Shown here: positions 8,956-16,924 of the stretch, piece by piece | How positions within the stretch are numbered: position 1 is the first letter of the stretch | How the letters are laid out: each line of letters opens with the position of its first letter | From: Aurantimonas sp. 22II-16-19i | Lineage (GTDB): Bacteria; Pseudomonadota; Alphaproteobacteria; Rhizobiales; Rhizobiaceae | Assembly (NCBI RefSeq): GCF_002088275.1 | Contig: NZ_AQQS01000037.1 | Span: 1-58,732 of the forward strand | Length of the DNA: 58,732 bases | Reading direction: 5' to 3' | Notes under the pieces: model-generated | What the model was told of the DNA's origin: nothing | Seen by the model: only the letters and a program-made list of their open reading frames with translations | The model's database searches: none | Program-made: the position numbers and the translations under genes

Positions 8956-10505
8956 CGATCGAGCATATCGAGTGCAAGGCCGCGATCACGGTCGACGAGG
9001 AAGGCACGATCGAAGTTCTCGCTTGGCCGTTCGGTTCACCCGATGTCGTCGGCGACATGATCGAGCCGACTGCCGAGATCAAGATTGCCTCGCCACTCCC
9101 GGCACTCTGGCACCATGACCCCTCGAAGCCGATCGGCGTTTGGGACCGCGTCGAGATCACCGCACGCGGCATCGAAGCGAAAGGCCGGCTTCTTCTCGAC
9201 GGCGAACGCGCCCGCGCCGTGCGCACCCTCATTCTCGATAAGGGCGCTTCCGGCGTCTCGATCGGCTTCAACGAAACCAAAGCAACCCGCCGCAATCCGC
9301 GCGGCCGAACCATTCACGGGCTGACTCTTCGCGAGATCAGCGTGACCCCGACCCCGTGCCATCCCGGCGCGACGGTTCTGACTGCCAAAGCCATCCCGGC
9401 AACTTCTGAAGGATCTTCATTGGAAAACGAAACGACCGAAGCCGCGCCGGATAGCGCGGCAATCACCGCGCTCGAAAGCCGCCTTGCGGCCGTCGAGAAG
9501 AAGTCCCTCGATCGGCTCGACAAGATCGAGGCCAAGCTTGCCCGCCCGGCGATCGTCACCAGCACCACCGACGAGCCTGTCGAGCGCAAAGCCTTCGCCA
9601 ATTATCTTCGCGTCGGCGCCCGCGACATGGACCCCGTCGAGAAGAAGGCGCTGAGCGTCAGCACCGACACGTCGGGCGGCTACCTCGCACCGGAACAGTT
9701 CACGCTCGACTTCATCCGCGACCTGGTGCCGTTCTCGCCGATCCGCGCCATCGCCGATGTTCGGTCCACCAATTCGCACAGTGTCACGATGCCGAAGCGC
9801 ACCGCGATCACCAATGCGAAATGGAAGGGCGAAGCCGCGACGATGGAGCGTTCCGAGCCGGCATTCGACCAGCTGGAAATCACCGTCAAGGAACTCACCA
9901 CCGAAGTCGTCGTGAACAACCAGCTGATCGAGGACAGCCGCGCCGACGTTGACGCGGAAGTGCGCCTTGCCCTGTCGGAAGACTTCGGCGCGAAAGAGTC
10001 GCTGGCCTTCGTCAACGGCGTGGGTGGATTGGAGCCGGACGGCTTCATGAAGAATACGGACATCGCCGCGACCTTGAACGGTCACGCGACGAACCTTTCG
10101 GCCGATGCCCTGATCAAACTCATGTATGCGATGCCGGCGACCTACCGGAACCGTGGCACATGGGTGCTGAACGGCACCACGCTTGCGGCGATCCGCACGC
10201 TGAAGGACACGACCGGCTCTTACATCTGGCAGCCGAGCTATCAAGCCGGGCAGCCGGAAAGCATCCTTGGCCGGCCCGTGGTCGAAGCCGAGCACATGCC
10301 GGACCTCGCGGCCAACGCGACCCCGATCATGTTCGGCGACTTCAAGACCGCTTATCGGATTTACGACCGGCTCGACCTGTCGATTTTCGTCAACCCGTAT
10401 CTTCTCGCCAGCAATCGCCAGACGGTGTTTCACGCATTCCGCCGCGTCGGCGCGGGCGTGGTTCAGCCGAAGGCGCTTCGCGGCCTGAAGATGGCAACGG
10501 CGTAA
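8952..10505 (+). CDS. Fused HK97-type prohead protease and major capsid protein
   Basis: 517 residues in one frame from a GTG that overlaps the previous stop. Residues 1-150 are an S78-type prohead protease: His in LWHHD (54/55), Ser103 in SGVSIGF and Glu128 in LREIS are likely active-site residues. Residues 160-200 form a charged helical delta-like scaffold (ALESRLAAVEKKSLDRLDKI). From about 210 the HK97-fold capsid protein follows, with VSTDTSGGYLAPEQF near the expected start of the mature chain. Most phages encode these as separate genes. A well-placed internal start at 9420 may also give the capsid part alone. Confidence 0.9.
   Translation: MTIEHIECKAAITVDEEGTIEVLAWPFGSPDVVGDMIEPTAEIKIASPLPALWHHDPSKPIGVWDRVEITARGIEAKGRLLLDGERARAVRTLILDKGASGVSIGFNETKATRRNPRGRTIHGLTLREISVTPTPCHPGATVLTAKAIPATSEGSSLENETTEAAPDSAAITALESRLAAVEKKSLDRLDKIEAKLARPAIVTSTTDEPVERKAFANYLRVGARDMDPVEKKALSVSTDTSGGYLAPEQFTLDFIRDLVPFSPIRAIADVRSTNSHSVTMPKRTAITNAKWKGEAATMERSEPAFDQLEITVKELTTEVVVNNQLIEDSRADVDAEVRLALSEDFGAKESLAFVNGVGGLEPDGFMKNTDIAATLNGHATNLSADALIKLMYAMPATYRNRGTWVLNGTTLAAIRTLKDTTGSYIWQPSYQAGQPESILGRPVVEAEHMPDLAANATPIMFGDFKTAYRIYDRLDLSIFVNPYLLASNRQTVFHAFRRVGAGVVQPKALRGLKMATA
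9409..9422 (+). promoter_or_regulatory. Internal ribosome site and TTG start for the capsid part
   Basis: AAGGA at 9409-9413 is followed after 6 bp by an in-frame TTG at 9420-9422 (codon 157 of the fusion), exactly at the end of the protease domain. It would give a 361-residue delta-capsid protein. This is the layout expected if extra capsid subunits are made independently of the protease, as with the nested C/Nu3 genes of phage lambda. Use of the site is inferred from spacing and position only. Confidence 0.45.
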
Positions 10506-10515
10506 GGGGCGGACC

Positions 10516-10974
10516 ATGGCAAAGGTTGGTAAAGGCACCAAGCTCTTCGTCGGCCCCGCCGCGACCGTTCAGAACCCGGCGCTTGCGGCCTATACGGCCG
10601 TCACCGGCACGAGTTGGAAGCAGGTCGCCAAGCTGAAGGAATTCGGCGAGATCGGCGAAGGCTCGCGTGAAGTCGTCAAGGACGAACTTCTCGACGAGGA
10701 CAACGTGTCGAAGTTCAAGGGCGTCAACGATCCGGGCTCGACGACCGTCAAGGTTCAGCGCGAACCGGCCGACGCAGGCCAGCTTGCGATGAAGGCAGCG
10801 GTTCAGACGGACGCGCCGCTTCTTTTCAAGCTCGTCTATTCGGACGGTGCGACGCAGTATTTCGCCGCGCTCGTCGTCTCGGCGAAGAACGAAGCGTCGG
10901 GTGCGAACGACGTCATGATGACCTCGTTCGAACTCGAATACACCGGCACCGTCGCCGAACAGGCGGCAGCGTAA
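10516..10974 (+). CDS. Phage major tail tube protein
   Basis: 152 residues, a usual size for siphophage tail tube subunits. The pattern GTKLFVGPAAT at the start, WKQVAKLKEFGEIGE, GVNDPGSTTVKVQREPADAGQ and a C-terminal FELEYTGTV segment fits the tail tube families around PF08813. Subunits stack as hexameric rings around the tape measure. It lies directly after the capsid gene with no connector genes between, whereas in standard phages four or so neck genes intervene. Those genes are present further on, at 13559-14930. Confidence 0.8.
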   Translation: MAKVGKGTKLFVGPAATVQNPALAAYTAVTGTSWKQVAKLKEFGEIGEGSREVVKDELLDEDNVSKFKGVNDPGSTTVKVQREPADAGQLAMKAAVQTDAPLLFKLVYSDGATQYFAALVVSAKNEASGANDVMMTSFELEYTGTVAEQAAA

Positions 10975-10976
10975 CC

Positions 10977-11588
10977 ATGTCGCGGCTCGCAATAGAAAAT
11001 CAGCGGATCACGCTCGACGCGACCCTCGTCGAGTGCAGGCCGACGTTGCGGGCCGCGATCCGCTTGGGGCGTCTCTATGGCGCCCCGAGTGCAATGCTGC
11101 GGTCGATCGCCGAAGGCTCGATCACCGTTCTTTCGGACGTGATCCGCGAATGCGCGATCGACCGGCCGAGCGTTCCCGATCCTCTCTTCGAAACAGGAAC
11201 GGCGGGCATCTACCGCAACATTGCGGCGCTTCAGGCACCGGCCGCGCAGCTTGTCTATGATCTCGCTGGTTTCGATCCGCTCGACGACCTTGAAGACGAG
11301 GCCGACGAGGAGGAGAACGAAGAGCCGAGTGACGATGCGCCGGCATCGAAGCCCGTCACCTTCGTCGAGCGCATGACGAACCTCTTCGGCTTCGCGACTG
11401 GCATCCTTCGTTGGACGCCCGAAGAGGCATTCGACGCCACCCCTTCCGAGATCATCGCGGCCTATCGCTTTCGCGAGCGCTCCTATGCGCCGAAGAAGGA
11501 CGAACCGAAAGGCGACACCGCCATTCGCGTCGGCTTTGCGGACCTTCAGGATAAATTCGTCGGGAAGGAAGCGGCCAATGCCGCATAA
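10977..11588 (+). CDS. Probable tail assembly chaperone
   Basis: 203 residues, starting 2 bp after the tail tube stop. The first 100 residues are helical with a PTLRAAIRLGRLYGAP segment. A strongly acidic linker follows (about 105-125), and then FGFATGILRWTPEEAFDATPSEIIAAY, a pattern of siphophage tail chaperones. These bind the tape measure and keep it soluble during tube assembly. In most phages the gene lies immediately before the tape measure, but here the tape measure starts 5.3 kb further on. I saw no obvious slippery site for the classical G/GT frameshift. Confidence 0.65.
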   Translation: MSRLAIENQRITLDATLVECRPTLRAAIRLGRLYGAPSAMLRSIAEGSITVLSDVIRECAIDRPSVPDPLFETGTAGIYRNIAALQAPAAQLVYDLAGFDPLDDLEDEADEEENEEPSDDAPASKPVTFVERMTNLFGFATGILRWTPEEAFDATPSEIIAAYRFRERSYAPKKDEPKGDTAIRVGFADLQDKFVGKEAANAA

Positions 11589-11919
11589 ACCGGCCCGCCT
11601 TTGCGCCTGCGGCTACAAGGTCGCGGCCGACGTGCTTTGCGCATGTCAGACAAAGCGCGCCCGCGAACGTAAGGCCCGCTTCGACGCCCGGCGACCCTCG
11701 TCGAGCGAACGCGGCTATGACCGGGCATGGCAGAGGGCCAGTGCTGAATACCGGCGCGCCAATCCGACGTGTCGCCGCTGCGGCGCACCCGCGACCCTTG
11801 TCGATCATATCGAGCCGCATCGGGGCAACATGCGCCTCTTCTGGAACCGGGCGAATTGGCAGCCGCTTTGCACCGCTTGCCATAGCGGCGCAAAGCAGGC
11901 CGAAGAGAAGGCTCGATAA
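11578..11919 (+). CDS. HNH endonuclease
   Basis: 113 residues from the ATG at 11578, overlapping the end of the chaperone gene by 11 bp. Two Cys pairs early on (CACGYK and LCAC) and the HNH core CRRCGAPATLVDHIEPHRG, then NWQPLCTACHSGAK, give the full metal-binding ββα fold with His-Asn-His. Phage HNH proteins of this size often sit beside TerS and TerL and help cut DNA at cos during packaging. Here the gene is separated from TerS by about 3 kb and six other phage genes. It could instead be a free-standing homing nuclease, but its tight overlap favours a packaging role. Confidence 0.85.
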   Translation: MPHKPARLCACGYKVAADVLCACQTKRARERKARFDARRPSSSERGYDRAWQRASAEYRRANPTCRRCGAPATLVDHIEPHRGNMRLFWNRANWQPLCTACHSGAKQAEEKAR

Positions 11920-12004
11920 AAATGATTAGTTCAACGAATTCAATCGCCCGAAATATTTCATATGAACCGCAAATTAGCGAAATAATTGATCGATTTTCCG
12001 AGCA

Positions 12005-12298
12005 TTATTGCGCAGAACGAGATGACCCTAGTGGAATCATCTTGGGTTTACGTGGTGCTCCAATTTTTCTTTCGATGCTATTCATTTCAGTAATGATCTT
12101 GCTCGCGCAATCTATAATGATCCCCGCCACAAAAACGGCGCATCCTGTAATAATTACACTATCAGCAATGGAAACCAGATGAAGATTTGCGATAGCACCA
12201 AATCCTCGCCCCGTATCAACACCAACTCCGAAAAGCAAAAACGCCCACCCTGCCGCAGCAATACACAACCCGGTCAGTGTGAGAGGATGATTGAACAT
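12005..12298 (-). CDS. Small two-helix membrane protein (moron-like)
   Basis: 97 residues, transcribed against the late genes. A strong ribosome site (GTGAGGAAA) lies 5 bp before the ATG. Two hydrophobic helices (LTLTGLCIAAAGWAFLLFGVGV and SVIITGCAVFVAGIII) are joined by a loop with DTGRGFGAIANLH. A basic C-terminal tail follows. The composition is more AT-rich than the phage genes. Short membrane proteins with a TG.G...N...L loop are common in alphaproteobacterial accessory regions. It could act in superinfection exclusion or as a holin-like protein, but nothing here proves either. Confidence 0.6.
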   Translation of the reverse strand: MFNHPLTLTGLCIAAAGWAFLLFGVGVDTGRGFGAIANLHLVSIADSVIITGCAVFVAGIIIDCASKIITEMNSIERKIGAPRKPKMIPLGSSRSAQ

Positions 12299-12399
12299 GG
12301 AATTTCCTCACTTCGATTCTACAACGACACTTCGATACCCAAAATGAGCAGCGCTGCAAACGTTGAAGTCGCGCTTTTCAACCGACTTTTCCTTAGCTG

Positions 12400-12756
12400 A
12401 TGACCCTCGCCACGTTTACCCCGCCGATCACGCCCTCGATCGGCATGACGGATAAGCCGGAAGTCAATGTGACCCGTGCTGACTTCGGCGACGGCTATTC
12501 GCAGGCCATGCCGAACGGTCTCAACCATGTCCGGCGCGTCGTCACCCTCCGATGGAATATGCTGGCACTCGACGAGGCACAGGCAATCATCGCCTTCTTC
12601 AAGGCACACCGCGGCGTCGATCCATTCTATTACCGCATCCCGCGCGAACCGGCCCCGCTGAAGTGGACGTGCGAGGATTGGCCTTCATCGCGCGGCACGG
12701 GCGGTTACACCTCGATCGAGGCAACGCTTCGTCAGAGCTTCGACCTGCGATCATGA
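12400..12756 (+). CDS. Minor tail protein, lambda gpM-like (tail tip)
   Basis: 118 residues. It follows the phage minor tail protein M family (PF05939): FTPPITPSIGM at the start, a VTRADFGDGYSQAMPNGLNH core, RWNMLALDEAQAIIAFF, and WTCEDWPSS near the end. In lambda this protein joins the tail tip ring to the tube. It is the only tail-tip gene I find: no gpL (DUF2163), NlpC/P60 gpK, gpI or host-specificity gpJ homologue follows. The next gene starts inside its stop codon (ATGA). Confidence 0.82.
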   Translation: MTLATFTPPITPSIGMTDKPEVNVTRADFGDGYSQAMPNGLNHVRRVVTLRWNMLALDEAQAIIAFFKAHRGVDPFYYRIPREPAPLKWTCEDWPSSRGTGGYTSIEATLRQSFDLRS

Positions 12757-13151
12757 GTGAAGGCGATGCAGAGCGGGCGCTTTGGGTGAAGGTGATCTTT
12801 CAGCACATGGAAGATGCAACGTCGATGTCGCCTTTCTATGCCGGTGACACACCGAATCTTCGGCACCTTGTCCGCCTGAAGGCGCGAACATGGCTTCTAA
12901 TGCCGAATGATGGTTTCCGCGAAGTCTGCGATCTCGCCGGGCTCGATCATCAAGCCGTTCGGGAAGTCGCACGAGAACAGATCGCGGCATTCGAACGCGA
13001 CAACGCCGATGCTCTTCGCGAGCGGGCGACCGCGATCAGTGAAGATCAGCCGCCGAAGCCTAAGCGCGCCATCCGCACCGGGGGCGGGTCGGCAATTTTG
13101 ACCAACAAGCACAAGACCGGCGGATTTCCCTCCGTTCACGACTGTCTCTAA
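12753..13151 (+). CDS. Phage-associated hypothetical protein, possibly regulatory
   Basis: 132 residues from the ATG at 12753, coupled to the gpM-like gene. The first half has ERALWVKVIFQHMEDA, then ARTWLLMPNDGFREVCDLAG, a pattern I associate with small proteins near terminase genes in rhizobial prophages. The Leu-Ala-Gly-Leu-Asp-His segment could be part of a helix-turn-helix. The C-terminal 30 residues are basic and rich in Gly and Lys (KPKRAIRTGGG). Function unknown; DNA binding is only suggested by the charge. Confidence 0.6.
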   Translation: MSEGDAERALWVKVIFQHMEDATSMSPFYAGDTPNLRHLVRLKARTWLLMPNDGFREVCDLAGLDHQAVREVAREQIAAFERDNADALRERATAISEDQPPKPKRAIRTGGGSAILTNKHKTGGFPSVHDCL

Positions 13152-13172
13152 ATAGGATTATTTATGTGTCTC

Positions 13173-13472
13173 TTAAATCCGGCAGATGATCCGCGACATA
13201 GTCGTGTCATTTGGGTTGTAACCAATACGTGTTCCCGAAAATCTCTCATCGGTGACCACGAAATTCTTAATGAGATTGACGTGATAAGGTCTGAAACCCA
13301 CGCCGCTCCCGCCAGAGATTTGCCAGGCACTGAGAGTCAAAGTTCCGGCAGCGCTATTAAATCCCAGAAGATGAGGCTCGACAACACGATCGTCTGGCTG
13401 CGATCTCGGATACCAGAACCTGAGAAGGAAGCGCTCACGTATCGCCTCACATATTTGATCTTGAACGTTCAT
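13173..13472 (-). CDS. WYL-like domain protein, opposite-strand insertion
   Basis: 99 residues on the minus strand inside the late operon, with a good ribosome site (GGGAGAA) before the ATG. The sequence reads like a stand-alone WYL-type sensor barrel: an LRFWYPRSQPDDRVVEPHLLG start, TLSAWQISGGSGVGFRPYHV in the middle, and a FSGTRIGYNPNDTTMSRI ending. There is no helix-turn-helix attached. WYL domains bind nucleotide or nucleic-acid ligands and often regulate defence or phage genes. It may sense host state for the element, or be unrelated cargo. Confidence 0.55.
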   Translation of the reverse strand: MNVQDQICEAIRERFLLRFWYPRSQPDDRVVEPHLLGFNSAAGTLTLSAWQISGGSGVGFRPYHVNLIKNFVVTDERFSGTRIGYNPNDTTMSRIICRI

Positions 13473-13558
13473 CTGAGATTCTCCCGATTTCGTCCAGTAG
13501 AATCCCGATGCCCGTATTCGCGCAACTTACGATGGGCCAATTGTGGAGGCTTATCCAC

Positions 13559-13831
13559 ATGAGCGTCACGGTTTCCGACCTCAAATCTCATCTGAACCTC
13601 GATACCGTCGAGGATGACGCGCTTCTGTCGAGGAAGATCGCAGCGGCGAAGGCATGGATTGCTTCGTATACAGGCACGCCTTTCCCTGAAACCGATACGC
13701 CGGCCGATCTCGACGAAGCGGTGCTTCAGCTGGCAACGCACTTCTACGAACATCGCGGCGACGAGGCCGAAGCCGACATTCCCGCGACGGTGCGCAGCTT
13801 GTGCGCCGGTTCCTATGTGTTCGCCTTCTGA
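13559..13831 (+). CDS. Head-tail connector protein, HK97 gp6-like
   Basis: 90 residues from the ATG at 13559, chosen because TGGAGG lies 9 bp before it; the frame opens upstream at 13508 without a ribosome site. The helical pattern TVSDLKSHLNLDTVEDDALLSRKIAAAKAWI and ALDEAVLQLATHFYEHR-like end is that of gp6-type connectors (PF05135), which form the ring beneath the portal. It begins a neck block of four genes that are normally found straight after the capsid gene. Confidence 0.82.
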   Translation: MSVTVSDLKSHLNLDTVEDDALLSRKIAAAKAWIASYTGTPFPETDTPADLDEAVLQLATHFYEHRGDEAEADIPATVRSLCAGSYVFAF

Positions 13832-14206
13832 ATGGCGCGCTCGTCTTCCCAGCTGGCGCGCCTTTCCAAGCGCTTTGAAGCGGTTCCGAAGGCCGTCAAG
13901 GCTGCCGTCGAAAAGGCCGTTGAACAGTGCGCCGAAGAACTCGTCGCGCTGGCGACGACGCTCGCGCCTGAAGATCGCGGCGACCTGAAAGAGTCGATCC
14001 GCGTCGAGGCCGGCGAGCATGATCTTGCCCGCAAGATTGTCGCTGGCGATCAAGACGCCTTTTATGCCCGATGGGTCGAATTCGGCACCGTCGATCAGCC
14101 GGCACAGGCCTTCCTCTTCCCGGCCTATCGTTTGCTTCGCGAGAAGTTCAAGCGCCGGATCGACCGCGCGGCGCGCAAGGCGATTCAGGAAGCGTGGGCA
14201 CGATGA
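13832..14206 (+). CDS. HK97 gp10-like neck protein
   Basis: 124 residues starting at the base after the connector stop. LARLSKRFEAVPKAVKAAVEKAV, a central TLAPEDRGDLKESIRVE and WVEFGTVDQPAQAFLFPAYRL are the signature features of the HK97 gp10 family (PF04883). Members sit at the head-tail interface and terminate or join the tail. Its stop overlaps the ATG of the next gene. Confidence 0.88.
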   Translation: MARSSSQLARLSKRFEAVPKAVKAAVEKAVEQCAEELVALATTLAPEDRGDLKESIRVEAGEHDLARKIVAGDQDAFYARWVEFGTVDQPAQAFLFPAYRLLREKFKRRIDRAARKAIQEAWAR

Positions 14207-14616
14207 TCGCCGAACCGTCCCTCGCTCTTCAGAAGGCTATCCGGCGCGCCCTCGTCACATCGGCGGACGTGACGAACCTTGTTCCCGCGCGCTCGATCAT
14301 CGACGGCATGCGCCGGCCCGACGATTTCCCGTCGATCATCATCGGCGATGGGCAGACCGTCAATGAAGGCCTGAACTTCAGCCGCAGCATGATCCGCGTT
14401 CATCTCGATCTTCATACCTGGACGAAGGGCGAAGCGCTCGCCGACACAAAGCAGATCGTCGGTGCGGTGACGGCCGCGCTCGACGAGGAACCCGCCGTCG
14501 AGGGCGTCGAGCTTGTCGATTTTCTGCTTTCTGGCACTCGCTACCTTCGCGATCCTTCTGGCGAATTCGGACACGCCGTCGTCAGTGTCGAAGCCCTCGT
14601 CGAGGTGCGCACATGA
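14203..14616 (+). CDS. Tail completion protein, DUF3168 family
   Basis: 137 residues from the ATG at 14203 (overlap ATGATC...TGA with gp10). The pattern SLALQKAIRRALVTSADVTNLV, a DDFPSIIIGD segment and HLDLHTWTKGEALADTKQI fits DUF3168 (gp17-like) proteins, which cap the tail tube at the neck. Its reading frame is longer upstream, but that part is antisense-like noise over gp10. Confidence 0.87.
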   Translation: MIAEPSLALQKAIRRALVTSADVTNLVPARSIIDGMRRPDDFPSIIIGDGQTVNEGLNFSRSMIRVHLDLHTWTKGEALADTKQIVGAVTAALDEEPAVEGVELVDFLLSGTRYLRDPSGEFGHAVVSVEALVEVRT

Positions 14617-14930
14617 TCCGCGCCGGCAAGCTCGATCGTCGCATCACCATCGAACGGGAAAGCGAGACTGTAGACGATGCCGGCCGCGTGACGCGCGCAT
14701 GGGCACCGATCGGTTCGCTTCGCGCCGAGATCGTCCGGCTGTCGACGGGCGAATTCCTGAAGGGCTTCGGCGAGGAAGCGACGACGGGCATCGTGTTCCG
14801 CACCCGCTTCTTTGCCGACATCACCACGGCCGACCGGATCGCCTTCGACGGCGACGCCTTCAACGTGCGCGAAATCGTCGAGATCGGCCGTCGTCGGGGC
14901 CTTGAAATCCGTTGTGAGGCGCCGGAATGA
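14613..14930 (+). CDS. Head closure / head-tail adaptor protein
   Basis: 105 residues, overlapping both neighbours by 4 bp. MIRAGKLDRRITIER at the start, WAPIGSLRAEIVRLS, and a VREIVEIGRRRGLEIRCE ending match the SPP1 gp16 / phage head-tail adaptor family (PF05521). It seals the connector after packaging. Order here is connector, gp10, tail completion, head closure, so even within the neck block the head closure gene is moved to the end. Confidence 0.88.
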   Translation: MIRAGKLDRRITIERESETVDDAGRVTRAWAPIGSLRAEIVRLSTGEFLKGFGEEATTGIVFRTRFFADITTADRIAFDGDAFNVREIVEIGRRRGLEIRCEAPE

Positions 14931-15331
14931 GGGGCAGGAAACCGACCTCGATCGCGCCCGGCACCGCTGCCGTTGCCGACATCCCGAAGGCACCGGCTGT
15001 CTTGTCGCGCGAAGGCAAAGCCGAATGGAAGCGTATCGCCGCGATCCTCGTCGAGCGGCGCATTCTCACTGAAGCCGATCTCGGCATCCTCGAAGCCTAT
15101 TGCATGGCCTTCAGCCGCATTCGCGAAGCCGAACGCATCATTGCGCGCGACGGACAGACGACTGTGAACGCCAAGGGCGAACACAAGCGGCACCCGGCTT
15201 CCTCGCTTCAGGATGCCTCGATCAAGACCCTTCGGCTTTGCGCTGGCGAACTTGGCCTGACGCCCGTTTCCCGCTCCCGCCCCACCATCCGAGATGACGA
15301 TGCGAACGAAGACCTATCCTTCTTGGATTGA
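14927..15331 (+). CDS. Terminase small subunit, P27 family
   Basis: 134 residues. RGRKPTSIAPG at the start, LSREGKAEWKRIAAIL, LTEADLGILEAYCMAF and a C-terminal basic region (VSRSRPTIRD) are typical of P27-type TerS, which recognises the packaging site and recruits the large subunit. It is coupled to the head closure gene by ATGA and its end overlaps TerL by 38 bp. Confidence 0.9.
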   Translation: MRGRKPTSIAPGTAAVADIPKAPAVLSREGKAEWKRIAAILVERRILTEADLGILEAYCMAFSRIREAERIIARDGQTTVNAKGEHKRHPASSLQDASIKTLRLCAGELGLTPVSRSRPTIRDDDANEDLSFLD

Positions 15332-16916
15332 TGACGGATCGGAGATCCCCGACCCCTTCGGCTATGGCGAGCGCGCGGTGAACTTTCTCCGCAACCTTCG
15401 CCATCCCAAGAGCACCCTTCCGGGCCACGCCTTTGCGCTTGATCCTTGGATGGAACGGATCATCCGGCGCATCTATGGGCCGCGCCATGCCGACGGCACG
15501 CGCATCGTGAAAACCGTCTTTGCGATGATCCCGCGCGGCAACCGCAAAACCACGCTTGGCGCTGCCTTGACGCTTCTTCACGCGATCGGTCCTGAGAAGG
15601 TGCCAGGCGGGCAGATCGTTTGCGCCGCTGCCGATCAGAAACAGGCGCGCATCGCCTTCGAAGAGGCGACGAGCGTCATCCGCGCCGACAAGCGACTCGT
15701 CTCGCTCGTCGATATTGCCGACTACCGCAACCGGCTTCGCGACAACCGATCCGGCTCGATCGTCGAGGCGATCTCGGCAGACGCCAAGACGCAGCACGGC
15801 CGAACGCCGACCTTCACCCTGATGGACGAACTTCATGCATGGCCGAAGCGCGATCTATGGGAGGCCCTGAAAACCGGACTTCTGAAAACGCCCGGAAGCC
15901 TGAACGTCATCATCACGACGGCAGGGCGTGGGCAGACCTCGATTGCCTTCGAAACCTACGACTACGCCCGCAAGGTCGCGCTTGGCGAAATTGACGACCC
16001 GGCGACGCTGCCGATCATCTTCGAAGCGCCGAAGGATTGCGATTGGCGAGACGAAGCCGTCTGGCATGCCGTCAATCCCGGCCTGTCATGCGGCTATCCC
16101 GATCTCGACGGGCTTCGCCAGTTTGCCCGCGAAGCCGCAAACCGTCCCGGCGATCGTGAGTCCTTTCGCCAGTTGAACCTGAATGTTTGGCTCGATCACC
16201 ATAATGACCCGTTCGTCGAGATGGACGTTTACGACGCGGGCCGCGATCCGATCGATTTCGAACGGCTGAAGGCGGTGCCGTGCTTCATCGCGGTCGATAT
16301 GTCGATCTCGACGGACCTTTCGGCCGTCGTCGCGGCGTGGCGCGATCCCGACGACGAGGAAGCCTTCATCGTCCGGCCCTTCTTCTTCTGCCCTGCGAAC
16401 AATCTTCGCGCCAAAGCAGAGAAGGACGGCGTTCCCTATCCGACATGGGCCGAAGCCGGCTTCATCACGCCGACGCCCGGCGACGTGATCGACTATCGCG
16501 CCATCGTCGAGTGCATCCGCGAACTCGTCGCGACCTTCACCGTTGCCGAGATCGTTTATGATCGCGCCTATGCGATGCCCGTCGTTTTGGGCCTTCAGGA
16601 ATACGGCATCGACGCGACTGCGATGGCGCTCGATCCGAAGTCGCAGAATGACGGCGTGATGCGCCTCGAAAGAGCGATCGGCGCGCGCAAGTTCAGCCAC
16701 GGCGGACACCCGGTGCTTCGCTGGAACATGGCGAACGTCTCGATCTACACCGGCCCTTCAGGGCTTCGAACCATGCACAAGGGCCGCTCGACGGATCGGA
16801 TCGACGGGGCTTTCGCCGCGTGGATGGCCGTTGCCCGTGCGGCCTCGAATGACTTCACCCCGTCCGTTTACGCCGACCCCGATTGCGATCCCGCGTCGTG
16901 GTTCGCAGCCGCATAA
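15294..16916 (+). CDS. Terminase large subunit
   Basis: 540 residues. The ATPase has a Walker-A-like VFAMIPRGNRKTT (about residue 75) and Walker B with FTLMDELHAW. The C-terminal nuclease half shows CFIAVDMSISTDLSAVVAAW, VYDRAYAMPV and the late DRIDGAFAAWMA acid. This is a complete Terminase_1-type motor that pumps DNA into the head and cuts it. It is placed after all neck genes and just before the tape measure, an order I do not know from any standard siphophage or capsid-forming satellite. Confidence 0.92.
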   Translation: MTMRTKTYPSWIDDGSEIPDPFGYGERAVNFLRNLRHPKSTLPGHAFALDPWMERIIRRIYGPRHADGTRIVKTVFAMIPRGNRKTTLGAALTLLHAIGPEKVPGGQIVCAAADQKQARIAFEEATSVIRADKRLVSLVDIADYRNRLRDNRSGSIVEAISADAKTQHGRTPTFTLMDELHAWPKRDLWEALKTGLLKTPGSLNVIITTAGRGQTSIAFETYDYARKVALGEIDDPATLPIIFEAPKDCDWRDEAVWHAVNPGLSCGYPDLDGLRQFAREAANRPGDRESFRQLNLNVWLDHHNDPFVEMDVYDAGRDPIDFERLKAVPCFIAVDMSISTDLSAVVAAWRDPDDEEAFIVRPFFFCPANNLRAKAEKDGVPYPTWAEAGFITPTPGDVIDYRAIVECIRELVATFTVAEIVYDRAYAMPVVLGLQEYGIDATAMALDPKSQNDGVMRLERAIGARKFSHGGHPVLRWNMANVSIYTGPSGLRTMHKGRSTDRIDGAFAAWMAVARAASNDFTPSVYADPDCDPASWFAAA

Positions 16917-16924
16917 GGAACCCG

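Noticed and set aside
13551-13559. Exact DnaA box TTATCCACA at the start of the connector gene
   Set aside because: Single site overlapping a start codon, with no further boxes nearby; likely chance.
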